Below, one piece after another: positions 16,948 to 25,997 of a DNA stretch of 64,000 nt. Under the pieces are notes generated by a model. The model was not told where the DNA came from. It did not search any database and saw only the letters and a list, made by a program, of their open reading frames with translations. A program made the translations under genes and the position numbers. Every line of letters starts with the position of its first letter. The first letter of the stretch is position 1. Origin of the DNA: Occallatibacter gabretensis (lineage in GTDB: Bacteria; Acidobacteriota; Terriglobia; Terriglobales; Acidobacteriaceae); NCBI RefSeq assembly GCF_001449115.1, contig NZ_LAIJ01000009.1, forward strand, positions 1,077,763-1,141,762, given 5' to 3'.

Positions 16948-18039
16948 ATGGCTACAGATCATCTTTTCTCTCCGCTCATCCTTCGCAGCCTGACTCTTTC
17001 ACACCGCATCGCGGTTTCGCCCATGTGCGAGTACTCGAGCACGGACGGGTTTGCCAATGACTGGCACTTTGTACACCTGGGCAGCCGAGCCGTTGGAGGC
17101 GCGTCGTTGGTGTTGACAGAGGCTTCAGCTGTGAGTCCCGAGGGGCGCATTACGCTTGGCGACCTGGGCATTTACAAGGATGAGCACGTTGCGAGCCTGA
17201 AGCACATCACGGATTTTCTGCATGAGCATGGCGCCAAAGCCGGGATACAGATTGCGCACGCAGGCCGCAAGGCCAGCATGGCTGTGCCGTGGGATACGCC
17301 GGAGCGGCTGATTCCCGTGTCCGAGGGCGGCTGGCAGCCTGTTGCGCCCTCTGCCATTGCGTTTTCAGACCACTATGGCACGCCGACAGAGCTGGACCGC
17401 GTGGGCATGGAGAAGATCGTCGCGGACTTTACTGCGGCTACGCATCGCGCTGCCGCAGCTGGGTTTGACGTGGTGGAGGTACATGCGGCGCATGGCTATC
17501 TGCTCCATGAATTTCTTTCACCGCTCAGCAATCACCGCACGGATGAATACGGCGGCAGCTTTGAGAATCGCGTTCGATTTCCGCTTGAGATTGTGCGAGC
17601 TGTCCGTGCCAATTGGCCTGCTGAGTTGCCCATTTTCGTGCGTATCTCTGCTACGGACTGGGCCCCGGAATCGCTCGGACCCTCGTGGGATCTTGAGCAG
17701 TCGGTTGAATTTGCAAAGCTGTTGAAACAGGAGGGCGTTGATCTTGTGGATGTTTCGACCGGCGGCAATCACCCGGCACAGCAGATTCCCGTGGGTCCCG
17801 GTTATCAGGTGCATCACTCTGAAACTATTCGCCGCGAAGCGGGAGTTCCAACCGCTTCGGTGGGCATGATTACCGAACCAGCGCAGGCCGATCAGATCGT
17901 CCGCACGGGACAGGCCGATCTGGTGCTGCTGGCGCGAGAGCTGCTGCGCAATCCCTACTGGCCGCTGCACGCGGCGGGGGTCCTGCGCCAGGAGATTGCG
18001 TGGCCGGTGCAGTATGTGCGGGCGCGGCGCTCGCATTGA
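16948..18039 (+). CDS. Old Yellow Enzyme family NADPH-flavin ene-reductase (YqjM-like)
   Basis: FMN-dependent reductase acting on alpha,beta-unsaturated carbonyls. The 363-residue protein has the YqjM-type active-site Cys in SPMCEYSS (Cys27), substrate-binding histidines in HAAHGYLLHEFLSPLSN (His179, His182), and the barrel segments RTDEYGGSFENRVRFPLEI and FVRISATDW. The C-terminus has VLLARELLRNPYWPLHAA. This Cys and short length place it with the thermophilic-like OYE subgroup. It lies downstream of the serine hydrolase in the same direction (85-base gap). Physiological substrate unknown; roles in oxidative stress or detoxification are usual. Confidence 0.94.
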   Translation: MATDHLFSPLILRSLTLSHRIAVSPMCEYSSTDGFANDWHFVHLGSRAVGGASLVLTEASAVSPEGRITLGDLGIYKDEHVASLKHITDFLHEHGAKAGIQIAHAGRKASMAVPWDTPERLIPVSEGGWQPVAPSAIAFSDHYGTPTELDRVGMEKIVADFTAATHRAAAAGFDVVEVHAAHGYLLHEFLSPLSNHRTDEYGGSFENRVRFPLEIVRAVRANWPAELPIFVRISATDWAPESLGPSWDLEQSVEFAKLLKQEGVDLVDVSTGGNHPAQQIPVGPGYQVHHSETIRREAGVPTASVGMITEPAQADQIVRTGQADLVLLARELLRNPYWPLHAAGVLRQEIAWPVQYVRARRSH

Positions 18040-18157
18040 GCCGGTAGACGAGTGATTTCGGAAGTTTCAGATTCAACTAACCGCCTGCCCACATACAGCC
18101 GGATTCCATCTGAGCTATGCTTGAATCGGGGTTAGCTATCGACGACTCCCCGCCCCG

Positions 18158-18643
18158 ATGAACTTTGAAGACCAGAAAGTCTGGGAATTTGCCGCCGGAG
18201 CCGCCCTTGTGGCGGGCGTGGCGGCCTTTGGCGCATGGCTTTTCTTCCGTAAGCAGCCCACCGCCGATGAGATCGAGCTCGCCCGGCGCACCTTTCTTAC
18301 GCAATCCGGGCGCATTGTGGACGGCACCCTGTTGGATGTGCGCCAGATGGAAGACGAGAGCGGTCGAACCATTACGCTGCTTCTCTATGACTATCGGATC
18401 GGCGGTGTGGACTACGAATGTTCTCAGGACATCAGCCAGATGCAGGGTACGGTGAACGCGGAACTGGTGCGCGCCGGTTATCCCTGCAGTGTGCGCTACC
18501 AGCCCGGCAACCCGCAGAACACCATTGTGGTGGCGGAAAACTGGTCGGGTTTGCGGTCGAATATTCCGTTCATTGTTCCCCATGACGAGCCGGAGATTGA
18601 GGGCGCGGGCCAGGAAGGTATGCAGGTGAACCACGGCCAGTAG
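18158..18643 (+). CDS. Membrane-anchored hypothetical protein (DUF3592-like)
   Basis: A 161-residue protein with one membrane segment (about residues 9-30, FAAGAALVAGVAAFGAWLFF) followed by a soluble domain. The domain has the pattern GRIVDGTLLDVRQMEDESGRTITLLLYDYRIGGVDYECSQDI and VRYQPGNPQNTIVV, similar to DUF3592-type beta domains. The start is an ATG shortly after a purine-poor stretch; ribosome-binding support is weak. It reads as a real gene from its periodic codon use and fold-like pattern. Function unknown. Confidence 0.72.
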   Translation: MNFEDQKVWEFAAGAALVAGVAAFGAWLFFRKQPTADEIELARRTFLTQSGRIVDGTLLDVRQMEDESGRTITLLLYDYRIGGVDYECSQDISQMQGTVNAELVRAGYPCSVRYQPGNPQNTIVVAENWSGLRSNIPFIVPHDEPEIEGAGQEGMQVNHGQ

Positions 18644-18751
18644 GGTGGTGGTTCGCGCTTTGTAATTCGTGGTTGGTTTTGCGTGCTCTCGATGCAGGTC
18701 CGCTTCAAGCATTTCTAATCACTCATCACGAACACTGTTTACACTATTTCT

Positions 18752-19720
18752 ATGCACATGCATGCTGCGCCGCCGGGCCCGAGTCAGTCCGCGAGCACAG
18801 GCAAGATCCAATCCGTGCTCCGTATCTCGCTCATTGCCACGCTGGTCTATGTGGCGGTGACCTTTGTTGCCGGTCTACGCGCGCACTCGCTGGCGCTGCT
18901 CTCAGAGGCTGGGCACAATGTCTCCGATTTTCTCGCGCTCCTGCTCAGCTTTGCAGCTGTTTACTTCCAATCGCGTCCCGCGGACGATCAGCGCACCTTT
19001 GGTTACCAGCGGGCGGGCGTGCTGGCTGCATTTTTGAATGCAGGCACTCTGGTGGTCATCTCGCTGTGGATTGGCGTTGAGGCTGTCCACCGTCTCTCCG
19101 CGCCAGTGGCTGTGCAGCCACGGCTGATGATGATAGTGGCTGCGGCGGGTGTGCTGATGAACGGCGTGATCGCCGCGCTGTTGTGGGGAGTGGCCCGTGA
19201 CGTCAACCTGCGTTCAGCTTTTATACACATGGCGGGCGACACGCTTTCGACAGCGGCGGTGATTGTGGGCGGCGCAGGCATTCTCTTTACCGGCCAGAAC
19301 TGGATCGATCCGGTGCTTTCGCTGATCATTGCTGCGCTGATCTTGTGGTCTTCGGTGGGCATCGTGCGGGAGACACTGAATATTCTGCTTGAAGGCACGC
19401 CGCGTGGTGTCAATTTAATAGAAATTCGCACCGAGATGGAGGCCGTTTCTGGCGTGCTCAACGTGCACGATCTGCACTGCTGGAACATCGGCTCGCAGTC
19501 ACGGGCGCTGGCCTGCCATGTGACGATTGAGGATATTCCGCCGTCGGCGAGCGCGGCAATTCTGCGCCAGGTCAACCACATTCTTAAGGAACACTTCGAC
19601 ATTTGCCACTCGACGATTCAGTTTGAAGACCGCAATTGCGAAGTGGTGCATGGCTGCGTGGTGCCACCGGAGGAGATGGTCGGCGCTTCGGGCGAGCATG
19701 GCCATCATCACCATCACTAG
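18752..19720 (+). CDS. Cation diffusion facilitator (zinc/cadmium exporter type)
   Basis: Proton-driven divalent-metal exporter of the inner membrane. The 322-residue protein has six predicted helices. Two HxxxD pairs form the transport site: SEAGHNVSD (H55, D59) in helix 2 and HMAGDTLS (H159, D163) in helix 5, the arrangement seen in zinc exporters of the ZitB/CzcD group. The cytoplasmic C-terminal domain includes VLNVHDLHCWNIGSQSRALACHV, and the protein ends in a His-rich tail (HGHHHHH). A short His-containing N-terminus also fits metal binding. No metal regulator lies next to it. Confidence 0.93.
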   Translation: MHMHAAPPGPSQSASTGKIQSVLRISLIATLVYVAVTFVAGLRAHSLALLSEAGHNVSDFLALLLSFAAVYFQSRPADDQRTFGYQRAGVLAAFLNAGTLVVISLWIGVEAVHRLSAPVAVQPRLMMIVAAAGVLMNGVIAALLWGVARDVNLRSAFIHMAGDTLSTAAVIVGGAGILFTGQNWIDPVLSLIIAALILWSSVGIVRETLNILLEGTPRGVNLIEIRTEMEAVSGVLNVHDLHCWNIGSQSRALACHVTIEDIPPSASAAILRQVNHILKEHFDICHSTIQFEDRNCEVVHGCVVPPEEMVGASGEHGHHHHH

Positions 19721-19735
19721 CGGTTATTAAGTACG

Positions 19736-20422
19736 GTGCCCGGAGGGATGAAGTTGGCAGAAACTCTTGCGAATGATCCGTTCGGTGGCCGGCGGCCGAC
19801 CAGCCATGAACAGATGACGGGTGTGTCGTGGGATGCCTCCTACGTTGGCGGTCCTGCGCCCTGGGAGATTGGCCGCCCGCAGCCGGCATTCCTGCGTGTC
19901 GCGTCAGATGGGGGATTCGCCGGAGCGGTGCTGGACGCAGGATGTGGGACGGGCGAAAATACTCTTCTTGTTGCTTCACTGGGGCTGCCAGTGATCGGAG
20001 TGGATGTTTCTGAGACCGCACTAGCGATGGCTCGCGGGAAGGCTCGCGGTCGCGGACTTCAGGTCGAATTCGCCATAGCTGACGTGTTCCATCTGCAAGA
20101 CCTGGGACGCAAATTCCAGACGGTGCTGGACTGTGGGTTGTTCCACACCTTCAACAGCGAGGAGCGACCGGGATATGTGGCGAGTCTGGCGGCGGTGACC
20201 GAGGCCGGTGCAACTCTTTACATACTGTGCTTCAGTGATGAGGGTCCTAATACTGGACCGCACCCTGTTCGCCAGGAAGATCTGAGAGCAGCCTTCCATT
20301 CCGACAGCGGTTGGGATGTCGTTAGTATCAAACCGGACCGTGTTCTGACACGATTCCATGATGACAATGGGGCACCCGCATGGTTCGCGACAATCACGCG
20401 AACCCAGGCAAACGAATTGTAA
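19736..20422 (+). CDS. Class I SAM-dependent methyltransferase
   Basis: A 228-residue protein with the Rossmann methyltransferase fold: motif [21 protein letters not shown], motif II region [18 protein letters not shown], and later [25 protein letters not shown]. The opening [22 protein letters not shown] resembles thiopurine-methyltransferase-like proteins. The start could be the GTG at 19736 or the ATG at 19748; a GGAGGG immediately before the ATG is too close to serve it. It ends 10 bases before the aminotransferase, so the two may be co-transcribed. Substrate unknown. Confidence 0.85.
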   Translation: MPGGMKLAETLANDPFGGRRPTSHEQMTGVSWDASYVGGPAPWEIGRPQPAFLRVASDGGFAGAVLDAGCGTGENTLLVASLGLPVIGVDVSETALAMARGKARGRGLQVEFAIADVFHLQDLGRKFQTVLDCGLFHTFNSEERPGYVASLAAVTEAGATLYILCFSDEGPNTGPHPVRQEDLRAAFHSDSGWDVVSIKPDRVLTRFHDDNGAPAWFATITRTQANEL

Positions 20423-20432
20423 ACTGGTCTTT

Positions 20433-21608
20433 ATGGAAGAGTTCAGTCGTATTCAGCGTCTGCCGCCGTATGTTTTCAACATTACCGGCGAGATGAAGAT
20501 CTCCGCGCGCCGCCGCGGCGAGGACATCATCGACTTCGGCATGGGCAACCCAGACGGCGCGACTCCGAAGCACATTGTGGACAAGATGATTGAATCGGCG
20601 CGGAAGCCGGTCACGCATCGCTATTCGGTCTCGAAGGGGCTGCCGCGCCTGCGCCGTGCCATCTGTAACTGGTACAAGACGCGCTACGACGTGGACCTGA
20701 ATCCTGATACTGAGGCCATTGTTACTATCGGCTCCAAGGAAGGCATTTCGCACCTTTGCCTGGCTATTCTCGACTCGCGCGACACCGTGCTGGTGCCGAA
20801 CCCGAGCTATCCGATCCATATTTACGGTCCAGTGATTGCCGGCGCGCATGTGGTGAGCGTGCCGATTATGGACCGGGAGCAGTTTTTAGCGGATCTAGAG
20901 TCGATCATTCCACGGATGACCCCGCGGCCCAAGGCGCTTATCGTTAACTTCCCATCGAACCCGACGACTGAAACTGTGGAACTGCCATTTCTGGCGAGGT
21001 TAGTGGAGCTGGCTCGCCAGTATGGTTTCCATCTCATCCATGATCTTGCTTATGCAGACATTGCTTTTGATGGTTACAAGCCGCCCAGCGTACTTCAGGT
21101 TCCCGGTGCGAAGGATGTTGCGGTTGAGTTCTTCACTCTCTCGAAGAGCTACAACATGCCCGGCTGGCGCGTGGGCTTCATGGTGGGTAATCCGGTGCTG
21201 GTGAATGCGCTGGGCAGGCTCAAAAGTTATTTCGACTATGGAACTTTCACGCCGATCCAGGTGGCGTCGATCCTTGCGCTCGAAGGGCCGCAGGAGTGTG
21301 TCGCCGAAATCTGCGGAACCTACCGTAAGCGCCGCGACGTGCTGGTGGAAGGGCTGAACAAGCTCGGCTGGCCGGTGGCAAGCCCGAAGGCAACGATGTT
21401 CGTCTGGGCTAAAATCCCCGAACATTACAAGTCGCTTGGTTCGCTTGAGTTTTCGAAGAAGCTGCTCATTGATGCGAAGGTTGCTGTCAGTCCGGGGATT
21501 GGCTTCGGAGAGTATGGCGATACTCACGTGCGGTTCTCGCTGATTGAGAACGAGGAACGGACCCGGCAGGCGCTGCGCGGGATTAAGCATATGTTTGCGA
21601 AGGGGTAG
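20433..21608 (+). CDS. alaC: Alanine-type PLP aminotransferase (AlaC-like)
   Basis: Fold-type I aminotransferase, probably making alanine from pyruvate and glutamate. Similarity to E. coli AlaC is strong along the chain: [17 protein letters not shown] at the start, [44 protein letters not shown], and [16 protein letters not shown]. The PLP lysine is in [16 protein letters not shown] (Lys238). It ends with [33 protein letters not shown]. The ATG at 20433 starts the homologous part, giving 391 residues; the longer in-frame N-terminus overlaps the methyltransferase and has no similarity. No ribosome-binding site is clear. Confidence 0.93.
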   Translation: MEEFSRIQRLPPYVFNITGEMKISARRRGEDIIDFGMGNPDGATPKHIVDKMIESARKPVTHRYSVSKGLPRLRRAICNWYKTRYDVDLNPDTEAIVTIGSKEGISHLCLAILDSRDTVLVPNPSYPIHIYGPVIAGAHVVSVPIMDREQFLADLESIIPRMTPRPKALIVNFPSNPTTETVELPFLARLVELARQYGFHLIHDLAYADIAFDGYKPPSVLQVPGAKDVAVEFFTLSKSYNMPGWRVGFMVGNPVLVNALGRLKSYFDYGTFTPIQVASILALEGPQECVAEICGTYRKRRDVLVEGLNKLGWPVASPKATMFVWAKIPEHYKSLGSLEFSKKLLIDAKVAVSPGIGFGEYGDTHVRFSLIENEERTRQALRGIKHMFAKG

Positions 21609-21855
21609 TGTTGACTATCCGCTGTAATCCATAGAAATGAAAATCGCAAAGCCTGGTCAAGAATGGCCGGTTGATATTTATTTTGATGGTCTGATCGCCC
21701 AAAATCAGGCTGCGCCGACTATTAGCGGTGCCCAATCCCTCCGATTTGACCACGCATGTCAGTTCACAGGTGTAGTGTGCGCGTCCGCAGGCAGACGGCA
21801 TGACTACATTGGCATTTCACCTAACAATTTTCAGATCTCTTAAATAGTTATTATG

Positions 21856-21877
21856 ATATAGTTCATTTGAACTATAT
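21856..21877. promoter_or_regulatory. 22-bp palindrome over the padR start, likely PadR operator
   Basis: ATATAGTTCA and TGAACTATAT are perfect 10-bp arms separated by TT. The right arm includes the first bases of the ATG at 21876. A TATGAT -10-like hexamer (21852-21857) abuts the left arm. Placement and symmetry fit autorepression by the PadR protein encoded just downstream. Confidence 0.75.
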
Positions 21878-22502
21878 GAAAAAAGAAGCAAAAATTCGGG
21901 AAATCGGAATCTGGGAAATTGCGGTGCTATCACTCCTGCGGCAGAGCCCGATGCACCCGTACCTGATGCGCCGGCTGCTGCGTGAGCGGCATACGGATGA
22001 GGTGCTGGAGCTTAAGCCGGGATCGCTCTACCACGCGATTGGACGCCTTGAGCGTGCCAACCTGATTGCGGCGGAGACGAGGGGACGCGAAGGAAAACGG
22101 CCAGAGCGGACTGTCTACCGGATTACGCCGGCAGGCGAAGAACGGTTACTGGAAATGCTGCGGCAGATCCTGGCTGTACCACGACACGAGGCAAGTGAGT
22201 TTATGGCGGCGATGAGCTTTCTGGTGCACGTGGCACCGAAGGAAGCGCGGGCGTTGCTGGAAGCGCGATGCGGCGTGCTGAAAAGAGAGATCGATGAGCG
22301 TGAATCCGCCGTGGCGTTGGTGCGCGATCGGGTGGCGAGGATTCACCTGGTGGAGAGCGAATATCTGCTGGCGGTGCAGCGGGCAGAGCTCGACTGGACG
22401 CGCGAGCTGGCAAAGCAGATTGAAACGGGCGAGCTGAATTGGGATGTCGAAGAGATTCTGCGCGAAGCTGCGCGTGAGGCCAGCGAAGGCCCGAAGGAGT
22501 AA
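21876..22502 (+). CDS. PadR-family transcriptional regulator
   Basis: A 208-residue repressor. The winged helix (residues 9-85) shows the PadR pattern: EIAVLSLLRQSPMHPYLMRRLLRE, LKPGSLYHAIGRLERANLIAAETRGREGKRPERTVYRITPAGEERL. A longer helical C-terminal part follows, LEARCGVLKREIDERESAVALVRDRV, used for dimerisation in PadR subfamily s2. The ATG at 21876 is inside a perfect palindrome. An in-frame TTG at 21867 also lies in that palindrome. The stop codon overlaps the ATG of the next gene by one base, so it is coupled to the membrane protein at 22502, its likely target. Confidence 0.93.
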   Translation: MKKEAKIREIGIWEIAVLSLLRQSPMHPYLMRRLLRERHTDEVLELKPGSLYHAIGRLERANLIAAETRGREGKRPERTVYRITPAGEERLLEMLRQILAVPRHEASEFMAAMSFLVHVAPKEARALLEARCGVLKREIDERESAVALVRDRVARIHLVESEYLLAVQRAELDWTRELAKQIETGELNWDVEEILREAAREASEGPKE

Positions 22503-23533
22503 TGGGAATGGAAAACGAGAGGATGGAAGCGCAGCGGACGACATTGCGTTTCAGAGGGCCGATCTGGACACTGATGCTGTTGGCGCCGGTGATTGGGGAA
22601 GTTCTGATTGGCTCTACCCGGCTGAGTATTTTGTTTGTGTTGATTCCCGAGGTGCTGGTATGGGGCGGCGGGGCGTTATTGTGCCGGGAGCTTGCGCGGC
22701 TGTGGCAGGCAGGCTGGGTGAGCCTTGCAGTGCTGGGAGTGGCGCTGGCGGTGGCGGAAGAGTTTGTGATTCAGCAAACTTCGATTGCGCCGCTGCCGTT
22801 TCCGGGAGTGAATGCGGCGTATGGGCGCTGGGGCGGAGTGAACTGGGTTTACTTTCTCTTCATGCTGGGATATGAAGCGGTGTGGGTGGTGCTGACGCCG
22901 GTGAGCGTAACGGAGTTTCTGTTTCCAAAACGGGCTGGTGTGCCGTGGCTGCGGGTGCGTGGGGCGATTGCTTGCGGAGTCGGGCTTCTTCTGGGCAGTC
23001 GGGCGGCGTGGTATGGGTGGACGCAGGTGGCGAGACCCAGGCTGGGGGCTCCTTCGTATCATCCACCGATGGCGTTGCTGGAGGCCGGGATAGCGGCGAT
23101 TGCTGTGCTGATTGGGCTGGCATGGCTAACCCGGGGGATGGGTAAAGAGAAGACGGACCGGAGGATTGCGCCGGCATGGGCGGTAGGAGGGATGGCGGCA
23201 ATTGCAAGCGCGGCGTGGCTTGAGTTGCTGGGGCAGAACTTTCAGGCGCATCCGCCGTTGAGCGCGGCGCAGGCTGTAGGTTCCGAGATTGCTCTGGCGG
23301 TGGTGACGTTTGCGCTCTTCGCGGTATGGGCTGGGTCGACCAGGTGGAGCGTAAGGCACGCATGGGCGGCGTGCCTTGGGGCAATCCTGGCGATAGCGGC
23401 GGTGTCTTCCACGAGCAGAGCAGGGTATTCTACGGCGGATTTTGTCTTCAAGAATGTTGTGGATGTGCTGGCGCTTATCGGCCTTGCGTGGCTTGGCGCG
23501 CGGGTGTGGAAGCGGCAGAAGAATGCAAGCTAG
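22502..23533 (+). CDS. Polytopic membrane protein coupled to PadR
   Basis: A 343-residue integral membrane protein with about eight hydrophobic helices (for example IWTLMLLAPVIGEVLI, LSILFVLIPEVLVWGGGALL, VSLAVLGVALAVAEEFVI). It has no ABC, MFS or CPBP signature that I can defend; a conserved-looking acidic pair AEEFVIQQT and the loop PLPFPGVNAAYGRWGGVNW are notable. It shares one base with the padR stop, so it belongs to the PadR operon, and converges with the DUF2071 gene with a 4-base overlap of the stops. PadR operons often include transport proteins, which suggests efflux, but this is inference. Confidence 0.8.
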   Translation: MGMENERMEAQRTTLRFRGPIWTLMLLAPVIGEVLIGSTRLSILFVLIPEVLVWGGGALLCRELARLWQAGWVSLAVLGVALAVAEEFVIQQTSIAPLPFPGVNAAYGRWGGVNWVYFLFMLGYEAVWVVLTPVSVTEFLFPKRAGVPWLRVRGAIACGVGLLLGSRAAWYGWTQVARPRLGAPSYHPPMALLEAGIAAIAVLIGLAWLTRGMGKEKTDRRIAPAWAVGGMAAIASAAWLELLGQNFQAHPPLSAAQAVGSEIALAVVTFALFAVWAGSTRWSVRHAWAACLGAILAIAAVSSTSRAGYSTADFVFKNVVDVLALIGLAWLGARVWKRQKNAS

Positions 23534-24339
23534 GTAGACGGAACGGCGGCGGCCGCAATGCGATGCGCGCCGCGGCTGGGTTGCATGCGCTCGAGCTGCC
23601 AGATATAGAGAGCCATGCGGCGGGAGTAGTGCAGTACGGGCGGCCCGGAAGGCAGGTTTATGCCGAGGGATGCGGGCAGGTCGTTGCGCTCGATCTCGGC
23701 TTCGGCTTCTTCAAGCGGCCAGGGGACGTGGTGGATGCTGGCGCGCGCCGGCTGGCCTTCGCGGTCGCGGGTGAATAGGCAGTAACGCTCAGTGAGGAAA
23801 AATTCGAGAGAGCCGGGGCGTGTGTCGGCAAGCTTGTGGGAGGGCCCGAGGCCACGGTAGCGGGCCTTGAAGACAATGGGCTTGCCGGTGAAGCGGCGGC
23901 GGCAGTAAAAGGCGAACTCGCGCTCGGAGCGCTGCTGGTGGCGCATCTCCGCCCAGTGACAGGGAAGGCGATAGAGCAGGCGTGCGGCGGCTGCGCCGAG
24001 GAGGTTATTGGCGTCGATGGAGAGGAAATAGACGCCTGGCATGCCGTTCTGCGGGTCGCGGACGTAAGTGCGGAGGTTGATCTCAGGAAAATGGCGTGCG
24101 CCGGGAATGGAGGGCAGACCGCGCAGGCGGATGCGGTCCATCCAGAAGGGGACGACGCCGAGCCAGGCGCTGCCCTGAAAAGTGTCGATCTGCATGCCGT
24201 CTGGGATGAGCGGGGCGAGTGCGGCGGGCGGCAGAGGCCAGTGAGCGAACAGGAGATCATTGAGCCGTTGTGTCATGGCCCAGCGACCCGAAGGCAGGGG
24301 CCGGGGCTTGTTCGAAGTGCGTATCTGAAATTGACGCAT
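23530..24339 (-). CDS. DUF2071 (YqjF-like) protein
   Basis: A 269-residue protein with DUF2071 features: MTQRLNDLLFAHWPLPPAALAPLIPDGMQIDTFQGSAWLGVVPFWMDRIRLRGLPSIPG, NLRTYVRDPQNGMPGVYFLSIDANNLLGAAAARLLYRLPCHWAEM, and the later FFLTERYCLFTRDREGQPARASIHHVPWPLEEAEAEI. Members are uncharacterised, with a proposed acetoacetate-decarboxylase-like barrel. I chose ATG 24339, with GGAG about 10 bases upstream; a GTG at 24354 is also in frame. It diverges from the ThyX-like gene across about 90 bases. Function unknown. Confidence 0.88.
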   Translation of the reverse strand: MRQFQIRTSNKPRPLPSGRWAMTQRLNDLLFAHWPLPPAALAPLIPDGMQIDTFQGSAWLGVVPFWMDRIRLRGLPSIPGARHFPEINLRTYVRDPQNGMPGVYFLSIDANNLLGAAAARLLYRLPCHWAEMRHQQRSEREFAFYCRRRFTGKPIVFKARYRGLGPSHKLADTRPGSLEFFLTERYCLFTRDREGQPARASIHHVPWPLEEAEAEIERNDLPASLGINLPSGPPVLHYSRRMALYIWQLERMQPSRGAHRIAAAAVPST

Positions 24340-24430
24340 GACCCGGTGCTCCACGGAACCAACGGGAGGTATTCATTCGAGAAATCCTCTGTTGATTCCT
24401 GTGAAGTATTCTGGTCCTGAGCCTACGTTT

Positions 24431-25960
24431 ATGTCCAGTGAATCTTTGTTATCCGCGGGCGTGGTGAGTCAAGCCCAGAACCAGACCGACGTGTATGCCG
24501 TGCACGGGGCCGACCCGGAAGTGCTGGCGTATGCGATGGCGAAGTACTCGCGCTCGGCGCTTTCGATGAAAGAGTCGCTTAAAGAGATCAGCTCGCAGCG
24601 GGCCGAGCAGTTTCTGAACACCTTTTATTTTCAATACGGTCACAGGTCGATTGCGGATCTGGCACATATCGCATTTGCGATCGAGCGGCTGAGCCTGCTG
24701 GCGGCGATTGTGCTGGTGGATGAGCAGAGATGGGATGGGCAGGAGCGGTCGACGCGCTATCAGAACTTTCTGAAGTCGGGCTGGTATTTGCCTGATTTTG
24801 GCGAGGATTCCACGGCGCGGCAGCTGTATGCGGAAACGGTTGACGGACTGTTTGTTGCGTATGAGCGGACGACGACGGCGGTGCAGGATGCTTTGCGTGA
24901 GCGCGTGGAGCGGCCAGATGAGATGAAGCCAGATGCGTATGAGCGAACGCTGAAGGCTCGGGCGTTTGATGTGGCGCGATATTTGCTGCCGCTGGCTACG
25001 AATACCTCTCTCGGCCAGATTGTGAATGCGCGGACGCTGGAGACGCAGGTTTCGCGGCTGCTTTCGAGCCCCCTTGCCGAGGTGCGGGAGCTTGGGCAGA
25101 AGCTGAAGGATGCGGCTGCGGGCGCGGCGTGGAATCCGAACTCGAATGTAAGTGCGGATGAGCGCGAGGTGCGCGTGGCGCCGACACTGGTGAAATATGC
25201 TGAGGCGAGTTCGTATCAGATTGAGACGAAGAAGGAGTTGGCCGCTGCTGCGGCTTCTATTTTGAGTGGTGTGTCGATTGCGGATGCGCCGGTTGTCGAC
25301 CTGGTGGAGCGGACGGAGACGCTGGAAGTGGAGCTTGCGGCTACGTTGCTTTACTCGGCGAGTCATTATCCGTACCGGCAGGTGCGGGATGTGGTTGCTG
25401 CCCTTCCGGGCTCTCGCGTTTTGGAGATCATTGAGTTAGGTCTGAAGCATCGCGGTAGGCATGATGAGGCGCTGCGGGCGTTTCACTCAGGGGCGGCTTT
25501 ACGGTTTGATGTGCTGATGGACATTGGCGGTTTCCGCGATATGCACCGGCACAGGCGTGTGACGCAGATCATGCAGGATTTCACGGCGCGGCATGGGTAT
25601 GATGTGCCGGAGACGGGCGACGCAGCGGGGCTGGCTGAGGCCGGCATTGTGGGTGAGTACAGGGCTGCGGTGGAGCGCGCGTTTACTGCGAGCGGACGGA
25701 TTGCGGCGGGGAAGGCTCCTGAGGCTGCGCAATCAGCTAAGTATCTGTTGCCGCTGGCTACGCGAGTGCGGTGCCTCTTCAAGATGGACTTTGCTGAGGC
25801 GCAATATATTTCTGAGCTGCGGTCAGGTCCGGCGGGACACTTCAGTTATCGGCGCGTGGCGTGGGAGATGTATGTTGCGCTTGAGCGGCAGCATCCGGCA
25901 CTGGCGAAGTACATTCGCGTTACGGACTTTACGCAGCCCATCGATCTGCTAAAGCGATAG
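24431..25960 (+). CDS. Double-length ThyX-family (FAD-dependent thymidylate synthase) protein
   Basis: A 509-residue protein, about twice the length of ordinary ThyX, with two ThyX-like halves. The first has FYFQYGHRSIADLAHIAFAIERLSLLAA, ERSTRYQNFLKSGWYLPDF and RYLLPLATNTSLGQIVNARTLETQ. The second has ALRFDVLMDIGGFRDMHRHRRVTQIMQDF and KYLLPLATRVRCLFKMDFAEAQYISELRSG. Parts of the ThyX signature RHRxxSxNExSxRY are thus divided: STRY in the first half, RHR in the second. It may make dTMP with flavin, but activity cannot be assumed. The ATG at 24431 is the best start; the ribosome-binding site is weak. Confidence 0.82.
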   Translation: MSSESLLSAGVVSQAQNQTDVYAVHGADPEVLAYAMAKYSRSALSMKESLKEISSQRAEQFLNTFYFQYGHRSIADLAHIAFAIERLSLLAAIVLVDEQRWDGQERSTRYQNFLKSGWYLPDFGEDSTARQLYAETVDGLFVAYERTTTAVQDALRERVERPDEMKPDAYERTLKARAFDVARYLLPLATNTSLGQIVNARTLETQVSRLLSSPLAEVRELGQKLKDAAAGAAWNPNSNVSADEREVRVAPTLVKYAEASSYQIETKKELAAAAASILSGVSIADAPVVDLVERTETLEVELAATLLYSASHYPYRQVRDVVAALPGSRVLEIIELGLKHRGRHDEALRAFHSGAALRFDVLMDIGGFRDMHRHRRVTQIMQDFTARHGYDVPETGDAAGLAEAGIVGEYRAAVERAFTASGRIAAGKAPEAAQSAKYLLPLATRVRCLFKMDFAEAQYISELRSGPAGHFSYRRVAWEMYVALERQHPALAKYIRVTDFTQPIDLLKR

Positions 25961-25997
25961 GCCGCGTTTTCTGAGTTTGTGGTGAAGCGACAGGCTG

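Noticed and set aside
21637-21843. 68-residue open frame between alaC and padR
   Set aside because: No ribosome-binding site, no hydrophobic or repeated pattern, and composition not like a protein; I treat it as chance.
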